64,000 nucleotides of DNA from Pontiellaceae bacterium B12227 (GTDB taxonomy: Bacteria; Verrucomicrobiota; Kiritimatiellia; Kiritimatiellales; Pontiellaceae): contig JAROAZ010000004.1 in NCBI GenBank assembly GCA_029432775.1, positions 124,001-188,000 of the forward strand, written 5' to 3'. The position numbers and the translations under genes were made by a program. Below the pieces are notes generated by a model. It was not told the origin of the DNA. It did not search any database and worked only from the letters and a program-made list of their open reading frames with translations. Shown here one piece after another: positions 54,501 through 62,010 of the stretch (positions are counted from its first letter, which is position 1; every line of letters starts with the position of its first letter).

Positions 54501-56799
54501 GAGCAGAGAAGCCATAGCGGCGGTTAATAACGAATTGGCAGACGAACTGGATCCCTTGATGCAGCATATTAGAGGAACCTCCGTCAACCGGAGTAAAATC
54601 AATGATTTTGCATCCGCACGCGGCCCGATATTTATTGACCACCTTCGCACAGAAAACCTCTGGTTCGATGTCGAGCCGCCGGTCTTTTCCATCCCCGGCA
54701 GCACCACCACCAACGGAGCACAGATTTCGCTAACGCACAGCAATGCCGGCGGAACAATCTACTACAGCTTCGACGGCGAAGATCCGCGCGGTCCCGGCGG
54801 GACCATTGTCGGAACTCAGTATGCCGCGCCCATCACCATCGACCGCTCGCGCCATATTAAGGCGCGCGTACTGAAAAATGGGGTTTGGGGGGCGCTCGCT
54901 GAAGAGACCTATCTGACGCTCCACCCCAAACTGTTAATTTCTGAAATTATGTATAACCCGGCCGATCCGCCGATGGGCTCGCCCTACAACAACGATGACT
55001 TTGAGTTTATTGAACTGTATAATTCCGACAGCGCTGCCATTCCCCTGCCGCCGGTCGTCATCGACAACGGTATTGCATTCAACTTTTCAGGCGGCGATGT
55101 CGCCGTCATTGAGCCGGGTCAATTCATCGTACTCGTCCGCAACCCGGAAGCTTTCGCAACGCGTTACAACACCGACAGCATTCTCGTGGCCGGAACCTAT
55201 ACGGATAAACTTTCCAACAGCAGCGATAAGCTGGAGATGCTGCACGCTAATTACGGAACGCTGGTTAAAGGTTCCTACAGCGACGAGTGGTATAAGCACA
55301 CCGACGGAGACGGCTACAGCCTGAACCTGCGCAACCTTTCCGCACCCGGCGTCTTCGACGAAAAGGCGACCTGGAAACCGTCATCTGTTTATGGAGGTTC
55401 TCCCGGACAACCCGATCCGGGATCCGTGCCGGAACCCGGCGCGGTTGTGGTGAATGAACTGCTCAGCCACACCGACCTTTCCCCGGTCGGCGACTGGATT
55501 GAACTCTTCAACACTACGGATGAACCCATCGACATTAGCGGATGGACATTGAGTGATGATGTTGACACCCTGGAAAAATATGTTGTTCCGGCCACCACCA
55601 TCCTGCCGGCCTATGGCTACGTTACGTTGAATGCCGCAAACCATTTCGACAGTCCCGCAGCTCTTATCCCGTTTGCTTTCAGCGAACATGGCGATGAAGC
55701 CGTGCTCACCTCTCCCACTGACGCCAACGGATTCCTGACGGGCTACCGCGATGATGTGGACTTCCATGCTGCGGAACGCGAGTTCACGTTCGGCCGTCAT
55801 GTTCGGTCCGATGGCAAGAGCGATTGGACAACGCTTTCAGCCTCGACCCCCGGCAGCCCCAATGCCTACCCCGAAGTCGGTCCCGTTGTGCTGCATGAAA
55901 TCTGCTACCAGCCCGCCACCAATCTCGCTGAGTATATTCAGCTCTACAATATCACCGATACCGATGTTCCTCTGTATGATCCACTGGCACCTTCCAATAC
56001 CTGGAAGATTTCCGGCGGCATTGATTTCCAATTTCCTGAGAGCATCATATTGTCGGCGCACAGTGCACTGATCCTTTGCAAGGGAGATCCGACAGCATTC
56101 CGCTCAGCCCACTCGATTCCTCCCGGCGTGCAGATCTTCGGCCCGTTTGATGGAGCGCTCGACAATCAGGGCGACACCATCAACCTTTATCGCCCCGGCG
56201 AACCGGACGAACTTGGCACGCCATGGATCCGGACAGCCCGTGTAAAATATAACGACAAAGATCCCTGGCCTCATGTGACGAACGGCATGAGTTCCGCCAT
56301 CCAGCGCGTTTATAATTTTGACTACGGCAACGACCCCGCCAACTGGACCTTGGGCCTGCCGGGCAGCATTCCGAAGTCAACAGCACGAGTAGATAGCGAT
56401 CTCGATGGGCTGCCGGATCAGTGGGAAGCAGACCACGCGCTGCCCTTCAACCTACCGGGCGATGGAACGGTCGATATAGATTCTGATTCAATGGATAACT
56501 ATTCGGAATATGTGGCCGGCACCGACCCCAACGATTCCAACAGCCACTTCCGCATTGAAATCGGATCAATCACTGGAGAAGCCATCGTGGTCTTTGACTC
56601 TATTCCAGCCACTGGAAGTGGGTACGATGGAGTACGGCGCGAATATGCTATCGAGTACAGCCCTGACCTGATTTCACCCATCTCGCCGCTTACCGGAGCA
56701 ACCAACATTCAGGCAACCGGTTCGCCGATTGCCGTGACCAACTCGACTCCTACGAATCAAGGATTCTTCCGAGGAACGGTCAATCTTGTTCCTGAATAG
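51505..56799 (+). CDS. Giant secreted CotH/lamin-tail protein
   Basis: A protein of 1764 residues. Signal peptide (YTLLVTLLLCALQLTAQA), two beta-rich regions with the repeat VDYDDGYIAYVNGVEI or IGYNDGFVAYLNGVEI, and a lamin-tail-like domain. A chitobiase C-terminal-like domain (YYTLDGSTPS, about 558-633) precedes a CotH-like domain (about 685-930; HVWDAEGSFASGNHD at its end). Then a second chitobiase-like domain (YYSFDGEDPRG), three lamin-tail domains (LLISEIMYNP, VVVNELLSHT, VVLHEICYQP), a calcium-type repeat (DSDLDGLPDQWEAD) and a C-terminal beta domain. CotH proteins include protein kinases; whether this one binds ATP is unclear. GTG start with AAAGG nine bases upstream. It is probably a surface or extracellular protein; its link to polysaccharide use is only by position. 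Confidence 0.8.
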   Translation: MNNNSEFQYTLLVTLLLCALQLTAQANIRINEICADSSDRLLRWSDDNRARLGSGASWYEAGFNAQYWETGNGPMGHGTSGIATDLTEEMENTPSLYLRQIFPVSAGNAASSQNVLLDIGYNDGFVAYLNGVEILRKNTGGTGAFVYHDQIAFNSHSSSAIETYTVGVASALLQIGDNILAVQAHNNSGSFFIDASLRMSGGTQLATSTGPWEYFVGNHEPSGGLVDHSLFDPASQLPLNAWTLINFDDASWATGPGGIGFGDGDDNTDVEALVKGKVVSVYMRRSFNVDASTAGSSTPLTFMVDYDDGYIAYVNGVEIKRSANMGNPGDFVPYNTTMGTGNEVGTPETFTLSAANTLLVEGENVMAIQVHNKNLTSSDMSMIADLDLGATALVNYSDDWNYFIGTEEPVQPPEAVAADDDLSDFADWVELENTGPSVVALEGWSLTDNVQNPDKWMFPDVTIAPNERIVILCTGRDLTNSAAPYLHTDFKLSAGGEYVGLYNAGKVLVSEIAPEYPAQDWRHTYGWDSASASYKYLKEATPGQANSTISFAALPTPPDASHESGFYGSAITVTLSAAAPATDIYYTLDGSTPSTTLGTQYTGEIPFSAAGVLRAVSVTADGAASDPVTYNYLIDVPEAIQSVPVICLTGDWDTGIHKPHGVTSVEGGSGSPWVAGSPDDYNMPMMRGRPYERRIHMNVLYTDTANHTNFQTDCGMRLAGSSFSRQRFQFQDLSGPWSSSNATTEKFHKKPQFNLFFRDTYGESRFNNPLFGDPETSLKSIRVRSGKNDIINPFIIDEVVRRLQGNMGQVVSRGTIAALYVNGLFRHYYNPVPRYDENFFQKAFNSDRDFDVVNHGGLVEGDMASFNEMIAFANANDLSIPGNYREMERRLDIENFIDYLLAECYSVNWDWPNNNWTASRERSANGRWRYHVWDAEGSFASGNHDANAFTGENHSRPDKALNSINTGIAYLYRALHDSDIFRQHWYDRAWKHLAPGGVLSREAIAAVNNELADELDPLMQHIRGTSVNRSKINDFASARGPIFIDHLRTENLWFDVEPPVFSIPGSTTTNGAQISLTHSNAGGTIYYSFDGEDPRGPGGTIVGTQYAAPITIDRSRHIKARVLKNGVWGALAEETYLTLHPKLLISEIMYNPADPPMGSPYNNDDFEFIELYNSDSAAIPLPPVVIDNGIAFNFSGGDVAVIEPGQFIVLVRNPEAFATRYNTDSILVAGTYTDKLSNSSDKLEMLHANYGTLVKGSYSDEWYKHTDGDGYSLNLRNLSAPGVFDEKATWKPSSVYGGSPGQPDPGSVPEPGAVVVNELLSHTDLSPVGDWIELFNTTDEPIDISGWTLSDDVDTLEKYVVPATTILPAYGYVTLNAANHFDSPAALIPFAFSEHGDEAVLTSPTDANGFLTGYRDDVDFHAAEREFTFGRHVRSDGKSDWTTLSASTPGSPNAYPEVGPVVLHEICYQPATNLAEYIQLYNITDTDVPLYDPLAPSNTWKISGGIDFQFPESIILSAHSALILCKGDPTAFRSAHSIPPGVQIFGPFDGALDNQGDTINLYRPGEPDELGTPWIRTARVKYNDKDPWPHVTNGMSSAIQRVYNFDYGNDPANWTLGLPGSIPKSTARVDSDLDGLPDQWEADHALPFNLPGDGTVDIDSDSMDNYSEYVAGTDPNDSNSHFRIEIGSITGEAIVVFDSIPATGSGYDGVRREYAIEYSPDLISPISPLTGATNIQATGSPIAVTNSTPTNQGFFRGTVNLVPE
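56603..56617. repeat. Symmetric dyad variant TTCCAGCCACTGGAA
   Basis: Identical to 30341-30355; here in the plus-strand CotH gene. A near-match is at 55992-56006. Confidence 0.45.
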
Positions 56800-56808
56800 G
56801 AACTATTC
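56794..56808. other. Hairpin spanning two convergent stop codons
   Basis: GAATAG-GAA-CTATTC is a perfect inverted repeat that contains the TAG of the CotH gene and the TAG of the BNR_4 gene on the other strand; 3 bp separate the genes. No T-run, so termination is uncertain. Confidence 0.35.
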
Positions 56809-58548
56809 GCGGTTCAGGGAATCCTTTTCAGGCGGCGAGTCCTCAGTTATGAACTTCCAAACCTGTCCGCGTCGAACGGTGTTGTTTTCCATTACTTCGT
56901 CAACGCGCCAATAGAATGTGGATGCCGGCCTAAGGGCTTTGGTAAAGCTGAATTCCGGCTCATCGAGTTGCCCTATGAATTCGCGGGATGTTTTTTTAGC
57001 TTTTGCCACCTGTGCGGCACTGGTTCCGACGTAGAGATGGTGCGCCTTGCTTCCAATGCCTGGAACCCATTTCAGCCGGGCATTAACAGGAATCTGTTCC
57101 GCATCGGCAGACGGTTGTGGATTCGCCGCGTATGCAGAGACCTGATAGTCGATAACCCAGAGAGGCGTGGGCTTTCCATCAATCATCTCCCCGTCTCCAT
57201 AGCTCAACAGCTCACCCGGCAGTTCCTGCATGTAGGCGGAGATGACACGTTCCTTTTCCCAACGTGTGAAATCAACAACCGCTTCGCTTCCGATCTCGCC
57301 GTGGTCTTCCGTAAGGACCTGTCGCCACTTCCATTTGGTGGCTTTCGAGTTTGGGGTGCCCTTGGCGATCCTGAACTCATCTTTATGCTCATAGAAAAGA
57401 AACAGACTACCGTCACGGTCGCCGAGAATTTTAGCCCGTCCTCCGGAAAATTTAAGCGGCTGCGTTTTCCATTTTCCTTTGCGATCCCGCCAGTGATGGT
57501 GAAACGAGGATCTTTCCCCTTTTTTCTTCGACTGAAGGACGACCATGTGAAGGCTGCCGTCGGGATAGGCATAGTGCCCGTTCTGATTGCTTAAATTGTA
57601 CCCCGTCTCGACGGGAACAACAACGAGCCCGGAGGAATCGAGATGAATGACACGATCTGTCCCGGTTTCACCAATCGTTGATCCCTTTGAGTTTTTCCAG
57701 GTTCGCCCGTCATCATCGCTGTACGCATAACAAACATCGTGCTGATTAGTGAATGATGTTTTCTTAAACCGGTCCCGCCACACCCAGGAGGCATGCAGCC
57801 GCTTACCGGCATAGGTCAGGTTGTTCATGTACGCACACCGATATGCACTGATTTCACCGTCCCGCTCATACTCACCGATATCCCGCGCGATAAACCGCCC
57901 CATCCCGGGCGTCCAGTCGTGGGTTTCTGCATTGTATTCATGAATCATTGAATCGCCGTTACCCGAAGTAAAGTATCGGTACGACAACATGAGGTTTCCG
58001 TTCGGCGCATTGAAAAAACGGGGATAGGTAAACCGGTCGATCCTGGCCAGAGATCCCAATCGATCAGCAACAGGACCAAACAGGGTTGCACTCCATTCCA
58101 CATCTTTGGGATTATTAGCAATCCCGAGTTCAGAAACCCGGTATTTCAGGACATCCGCATGATGGTCAAATGCAAGATGGATAGTCCCGTCCCCCTCGCA
58201 GATACCGATTACGGCGGTGTTGTGCGAGTCACTGGACTTAAACACATGATCTTCGAATTCAATAATCTTCCAATCATTGGAAGGCAGCTCGCGCCTGGCC
58301 ACGCACAAATGCCGGTTCCCGTTAAAGTAGGTCGTATACTGGAATCCTTTATGCGTAACAATGGGCGTCTGCTGATGCGTACGCCCATTAACATGCGTGC
58401 TGAATCGTGTTTTGTGCCCTTTGGCAAAGGTCAACGCGTTGGAATCCACCACAGATACCTGCAATTTCATCACATCAGCAGCCTTTACCCATGGTAAAGC
58501 AAGCAACACTAGAACAGTGAGCAAGTATCTTATTTTCGGGCCATTCAT
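56803..58548 (-). CDS. BNR_4 beta-propeller with C-terminal Fn3-like domain, PL24/PL25-like
   Basis: A protein of 581 residues with a signal peptide (LLTVLVLLALPWVKAA). A BNR_4 propeller runs to about 480 (GFQYTTYFNGNRHLCVARREL; CYAYSDDDGRTWKNSKG). It carries SDSHNTAVIG (H109) and IHLAFDHH (H129/H130) 20-21 apart, and TYPRFF (Y175) and LSYRYF (R191) 16 apart, agreeing with the PL25 ulvan-lyase catalytic spacing as I recall it. The last ~100 residues are an Fn3-like domain (NARLKWVPGIGSKAHHLYVG ... TFYWRVDEV). TAGGTTTCTG precedes the ATG. Paralogous to 43807-45108 but longer. A secreted polysaccharide lyase is the best guess. Confidence 0.65.
   Translation of the reverse strand: MNGPKIRYLLTVLVLLALPWVKAADVMKLQVSVVDSNALTFAKGHKTRFSTHVNGRTHQQTPIVTHKGFQYTTYFNGNRHLCVARRELPSNDWKIIEFEDHVFKSSDSHNTAVIGICEGDGTIHLAFDHHADVLKYRVSELGIANNPKDVEWSATLFGPVADRLGSLARIDRFTYPRFFNAPNGNLMLSYRYFTSGNGDSMIHEYNAETHDWTPGMGRFIARDIGEYERDGEISAYRCAYMNNLTYAGKRLHASWVWRDRFKKTSFTNQHDVCYAYSDDDGRTWKNSKGSTIGETGTDRVIHLDSSGLVVVPVETGYNLSNQNGHYAYPDGSLHMVVLQSKKKGERSSFHHHWRDRKGKWKTQPLKFSGGRAKILGDRDGSLFLFYEHKDEFRIAKGTPNSKATKWKWRQVLTEDHGEIGSEAVVDFTRWEKERVISAYMQELPGELLSYGDGEMIDGKPTPLWVIDYQVSAYAANPQPSADAEQIPVNARLKWVPGIGSKAHHLYVGTSAAQVAKAKKTSREFIGQLDEPEFSFTKALRPASTFYWRVDEVMENNTVRRGQVWKFITEDSPPEKDSLNRE
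58268..58282. repeat. Intragenic dyad TTCCAATCATTGGAA
   Basis: Exact TTCCAANNNTTGGAA copy inside the BNR_4 gene, encoding S-N-D-W-K. Confidence 0.6.
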
Positions 58549-58636
58549 CAGAAACCTATTGTTAGTTAGCGCAAATATAATAATCAGTATCAGAAGCTAT
58601 AGTTTGTCATCTAAGGTTACAATTGTAATCGTCTAT

Positions 58637-58668
58637 AAAAAAAACCGCCCCGCACAATGCGGGACGGC
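58637..58668 (-). terminator. Terminator after the Ig-repeat surface protein gene
   Basis: On minus, CCGTCCCGCA-TTG-TGCGGGGCGG (one mismatch) is followed by TTTTTTTT. It lies about 50 nt past the stop at 58719. Confidence 0.85.
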
Positions 58669-58718
58669 TCAAGTCCGGGATCGGCAGCCATTCGGCTACC
58701 CATCCCTGTTTCTTCTTC

Positions 58719-61712
58719 CTATGGCCAAACCAACCGGAGGAACTCAACATTGTTCGTCATGGGTACGGTTATCGGGCTGGCAGATAATACACCCGGAACA
58801 TCTTCCCAGTTGCCATGGGCAAGGTTTGCACGGGTCTGCAGCTTGAATTCACCACCGGTCGCCCAGGAGATCACGATGTTTCCGCCGGAAACAGATGTCG
58901 TCATCGTCGGAGTATTCGGAACCACGGGGCCGCTTTCGCCCTTCAGCGAGATGCCGATATTGTCCACGAACAGGTGGTGGCCCAAGCTGCCATCGGTTCC
59001 GCCGGAAAACGCGATTTGGATGATGGCCGTTCCACCCACTTCGAGCACGTTGTCGGCAAGACCGGACATATCAATGTCAATATCGTCATGCGCGTCGCGC
59101 GATGCCAAAGGCCCCGTACCTCCAGCGGAGTAGATCGCTTGGGAAGCTGAAGTGAATACATTGCCTTCGGTAATGTCAGAGCCGGCCAATACGTTCAACG
59201 CATAGGTTCTGGCGGCCTTCGGACGGAACGCCAGCACATCCATATGGAAGGCGCCCAGCTCAAGGTCTTCCGCGCCTGTGTTGACGACCGTGATGGTGAT
59301 CTCACCGTCGGTCTTGCCATTCGTCAAGGTTAAGTTTGCACCGTGAGCATTAGTTATTGCGCTTGCCGCAGGCGGTCCTTCATGGGTACCCCAGGTACCG
59401 TCAACACTGGATCCACGGCCAGGATCGGTTGAACTGTCCGTTGTAATCCAATTGCCTCCGACACCTGACGCCGTTGCGGTTGCGGAGACATTGTCCGTAA
59501 AGGTTACAGTCGGAGCCGTGCCGCTATCAAAGGAATCGATGCCCACAATCAGGTCTCCAACCGGAAGCGGATCCACAACAATCAACAGCGTGGCCGTATC
59601 CGTGTTGCCGTTTCCATCGTCAACCTGAACGGTGAAGGAGTTCGTTCCCACGACCGTGGCCACACCGGAAAGTGCGCCGTTGGACGCAACGTTCAACCAG
59701 CCGGAACCGACCAGGGAGTAGCTCAGGATGTCGCCAGGATCCGGATCGGTGGCGCTGCCGTCCAACGTCTGGAACTTGTCGGCATAGTCCTCGCCAAACG
59801 GTGCATTCGCCTTTGTGATGGGATCAACCGTGAACTCCGGCGGGCTTCCAACGGATTGAACAACAATAACCAGTGAGGCGGTATCAAAGTTGCCGTTTCC
59901 ATCTGTGACCTGAACGGGAAAGGTATTGGTTCCCAATACATCGCACACACCGGAAAGCGCGCCGTTGGAGGCCACATTCAGCCAGCCGGGTCCACCGCCT
60001 GCTCTCGAGTAGATCAGCGTGTCGAAATCAGGGTCGGATGCACTGCCGGCCAGGGTCTGCGCCAGCCCGCTGTAGTCCTCGCCCCAGGTTCCATCCACCT
60101 TGCTGATAACATTCGTTGTGAATGCAGGCGGATTGCCCAACGGATCGACCACAATCTGCAGGATGGCGGAAGCGGAGTTGTCTCCAATGGTTGCTTTAAT
60201 AGGAAATTCATTGGTCCCAATCACATCGGCAATACCTGACAGGGCGCCATTGGTTGCGACATTCAGCCAGGCCGGCCCACCGGCCTTCTCATAAAGAATG
60301 GTGCTGGTGCCGTCCGAAGCGGTTGCGCTGCCGTCCAGGGTCTGGCTGAGGGTAGCATAGTCCGTACCCCACGTTGTATTGGTTTTAATCACCGGATCCG
60401 TAGTGAATTCCGGTACCGGAGCCCAGGTCAGCTTCAGATCGAATGCGGCGGCACTGCCACTCCCGTCATCCTCAAACTGGACCCGGTCACCTTCACCCGC
60501 GGCATAGGTCGTGCTAACGCTGGGCGAAAGACGGAACCAGACCGTGGTTTGGGTCGGATTACCGGAAGCATCGTACAGCGACTTGAGCTGGGTCAATGCA
60601 TCACCGGTCACAGGAATATCCCATGTTCCACTGTCGGGGATTCGAGCTTGGTCGATCTGCGCAAAAACAATGCCGTTCGAAAGGACGGTATCCAGGGGAG
60701 CCTCTGCCTCCACAAAATCGGCCGCGGTGAATTGCGATACGTCGGTGGCATTCATCAGGCTGGCCACCGCTTCGAAATACAAAGGTTTACCGGCAATCAA
60801 ATCCACGTCAACGGATAAGGTTGCTGCCGTAAGGTTTGTGCTGGCCGGAATCGTCGGTAGGTCGAGGCCCCATATAGGCACGTTAACACGCCGGGTTCCA
60901 GTGGCACCGCCAACACCGACCCGTTTGCTGTTGCCGTTGTCCAGAAGAAGAACATCAGCAGTAACCCCGTCTTCAAAATTGCCTTGAATCGCGTGGCTTC
61001 CGTTCCGGGTTGCGAACGCTACAGGCGTTGGCGCCCCCCAATCCAGTTCCAGGCTGCGGACAACCGATCCTCCGGTGTCATCCAGCTGGAACCGTTCATT
61101 ATTGAAAGCGGGATATACTACGGGAGTACTGTGCGAAAAGCGGAAAAAGACATGGGTTTGGCTGGGAACACCTGCCGCATTATACAAACCGCTAAGCTGG
61201 GCCAAGGCTGCACCCGTCAGACTGATTTCCATCGTTGCGCCGTCGGACACGTTACCGTGGGCGAGCTGGCCGATAACGATTCCATCGTTCAAGGTGGCGT
61301 TCACGGCCGCGGTTGTTTCCGTGTAAAGACTGGTTCCGGAAGCCGCGAGATCTGTGGGATCGGTAGCATTCAGCATACAAACCACCATTTCAAAATTCAG
61401 GGGGTCGCCAGCCAGAGCATCTGCAGCCATCTGGAATGTAAAGGTTGCTGCCTGAAGGGTTTCACCTGCGGGAATATTCGGCAGTGAGAAGCCCACGATC
61501 GGCTGATTCATTCGCTGGATGGTACCACCGCAGCCGACGCGATCCCTGTTGGAATTGTTCGTCAGGAATACGTTCGAACTTGCATCCGCAAAGTCTCCTT
61601 GCATCACAAAGTCCCCTGCGGGATCCGGGGTTGCGTTCGTTGTGGTTTGGGCATGTGCCCCGAGCACACTGGCCGCCAAGGCTATAGTGGCTAATACTTT
61701 CATTCTATTCAT
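58719..61712 (-). CDS. Large secreted protein: two DNRLRE-like, three Ig-like, module A and C-terminal domain
   Basis: A protein of 997 residues with a signal peptide (KVLATIALAASVLGAHAQ). Two DNRLRE-like repeats (GDFADASSNVFLTNNSNRDR; GNFEDGVTADVLLLDNGNSK) cover about 20-430. Three putative Ig domains share GPAWLNVATNGALSG-type sequence and GTN-FPI-A at about 430-740. One module A (DNA about 58940-59545; VGIDSFDSGTA ... GHHLFVDNIGIS) and a ~65-residue C-terminal domain ending EFLRLVWP follow. No enzyme motif. GGAGGAAAGCTG is a strong ribosome binding site for the ATG at 61712. An operator-like palindrome lies 148 bp upstream. Probably an adhesive or scaffolding surface protein that joins the same regulon. 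Confidence 0.75.
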   Translation of the reverse strand: MNRMKVLATIALAASVLGAHAQTTTNATPDPAGDFVMQGDFADASSNVFLTNNSNRDRVGCGGTIQRMNQPIVGFSLPNIPAGETLQAATFTFQMAADALAGDPLNFEMVVCMLNATDPTDLAASGTSLYTETTAAVNATLNDGIVIGQLAHGNVSDGATMEISLTGAALAQLSGLYNAAGVPSQTHVFFRFSHSTPVVYPAFNNERFQLDDTGGSVVRSLELDWGAPTPVAFATRNGSHAIQGNFEDGVTADVLLLDNGNSKRVGVGGATGTRRVNVPIWGLDLPTIPASTNLTAATLSVDVDLIAGKPLYFEAVASLMNATDVSQFTAADFVEAEAPLDTVLSNGIVFAQIDQARIPDSGTWDIPVTGDALTQLKSLYDASGNPTQTTVWFRLSPSVSTTYAAGEGDRVQFEDDGSGSAAAFDLKLTWAPVPEFTTDPVIKTNTTWGTDYATLSQTLDGSATASDGTSTILYEKAGGPAWLNVATNGALSGIADVIGTNEFPIKATIGDNSASAILQIVVDPLGNPPAFTTNVISKVDGTWGEDYSGLAQTLAGSASDPDFDTLIYSRAGGGPGWLNVASNGALSGVCDVLGTNTFPVQVTDGNGNFDTASLVIVVQSVGSPPEFTVDPITKANAPFGEDYADKFQTLDGSATDPDPGDILSYSLVGSGWLNVASNGALSGVATVVGTNSFTVQVDDGNGNTDTATLLIVVDPLPVGDLIVGIDSFDSGTAPTVTFTDNVSATATASGVGGNWITTDSSTDPGRGSSVDGTWGTHEGPPAASAITNAHGANLTLTNGKTDGEITITVVNTGAEDLELGAFHMDVLAFRPKAARTYALNVLAGSDITEGNVFTSASQAIYSAGGTGPLASRDAHDDIDIDMSGLADNVLEVGGTAIIQIAFSGGTDGSLGHHLFVDNIGISLKGESGPVVPNTPTMTTSVSGGNIVISWATGGEFKLQTRANLAHGNWEDVPGVLSASPITVPMTNNVEFLRLVWP

Positions 61713-62010
61713 CAGCTTTCCTCCGTGTTTTGTAATGAACATCCATCCTCATCAGTATGGGCAGACCGCGCGAATAGGCGAAACGGTCAACACATCAGCT
61801 TTTTCGGATGCTTATAAATATAGAAACAGGGATAAACTTATTAACCAACCGCCCTTTAATTCACATTGTTGAAATATGCGATTTCAACGTTAATCTTGAT
61901 TTATTGATTGTTTCTATCTGACGAAGTCCAAAATGAGAAAGAACAACTTCCATAATCTGGAAAACTGATCCAGACCGACGTGTCCACCGTACTAAAGAGG
62001 CGGTATTACC
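61713..62010. other. Promoter region between LacI and surface-protein genes
   Basis: About 298 bp with no gene. Contains the operator at 61860, a further half site (TTTCAACGTTAATC at 61882-61895), and a degenerate dyad TTCCATAATCTGGAA at 61948-61962, the only intergenic relative of the coding-region dyads that I noticed. Confidence 0.4.
61860..61873. promoter_or_regulatory. Candidate LacI-type operator (TTCACATTGTTGAA)
   Basis: Two or three bases from the consensus, 148 bp upstream of the 58719-61712 gene and 138 bp past the LacI stop. Confidence 0.45.

Noticed and set aside
1833..58282. The TTCCAANNNTTGGAA dyads as LacI operators
   Set aside because: They are inside genes, far from starts in most cases, and differ in spacing and sequence from the intergenic TTCAA-N4-TTGAA sites.
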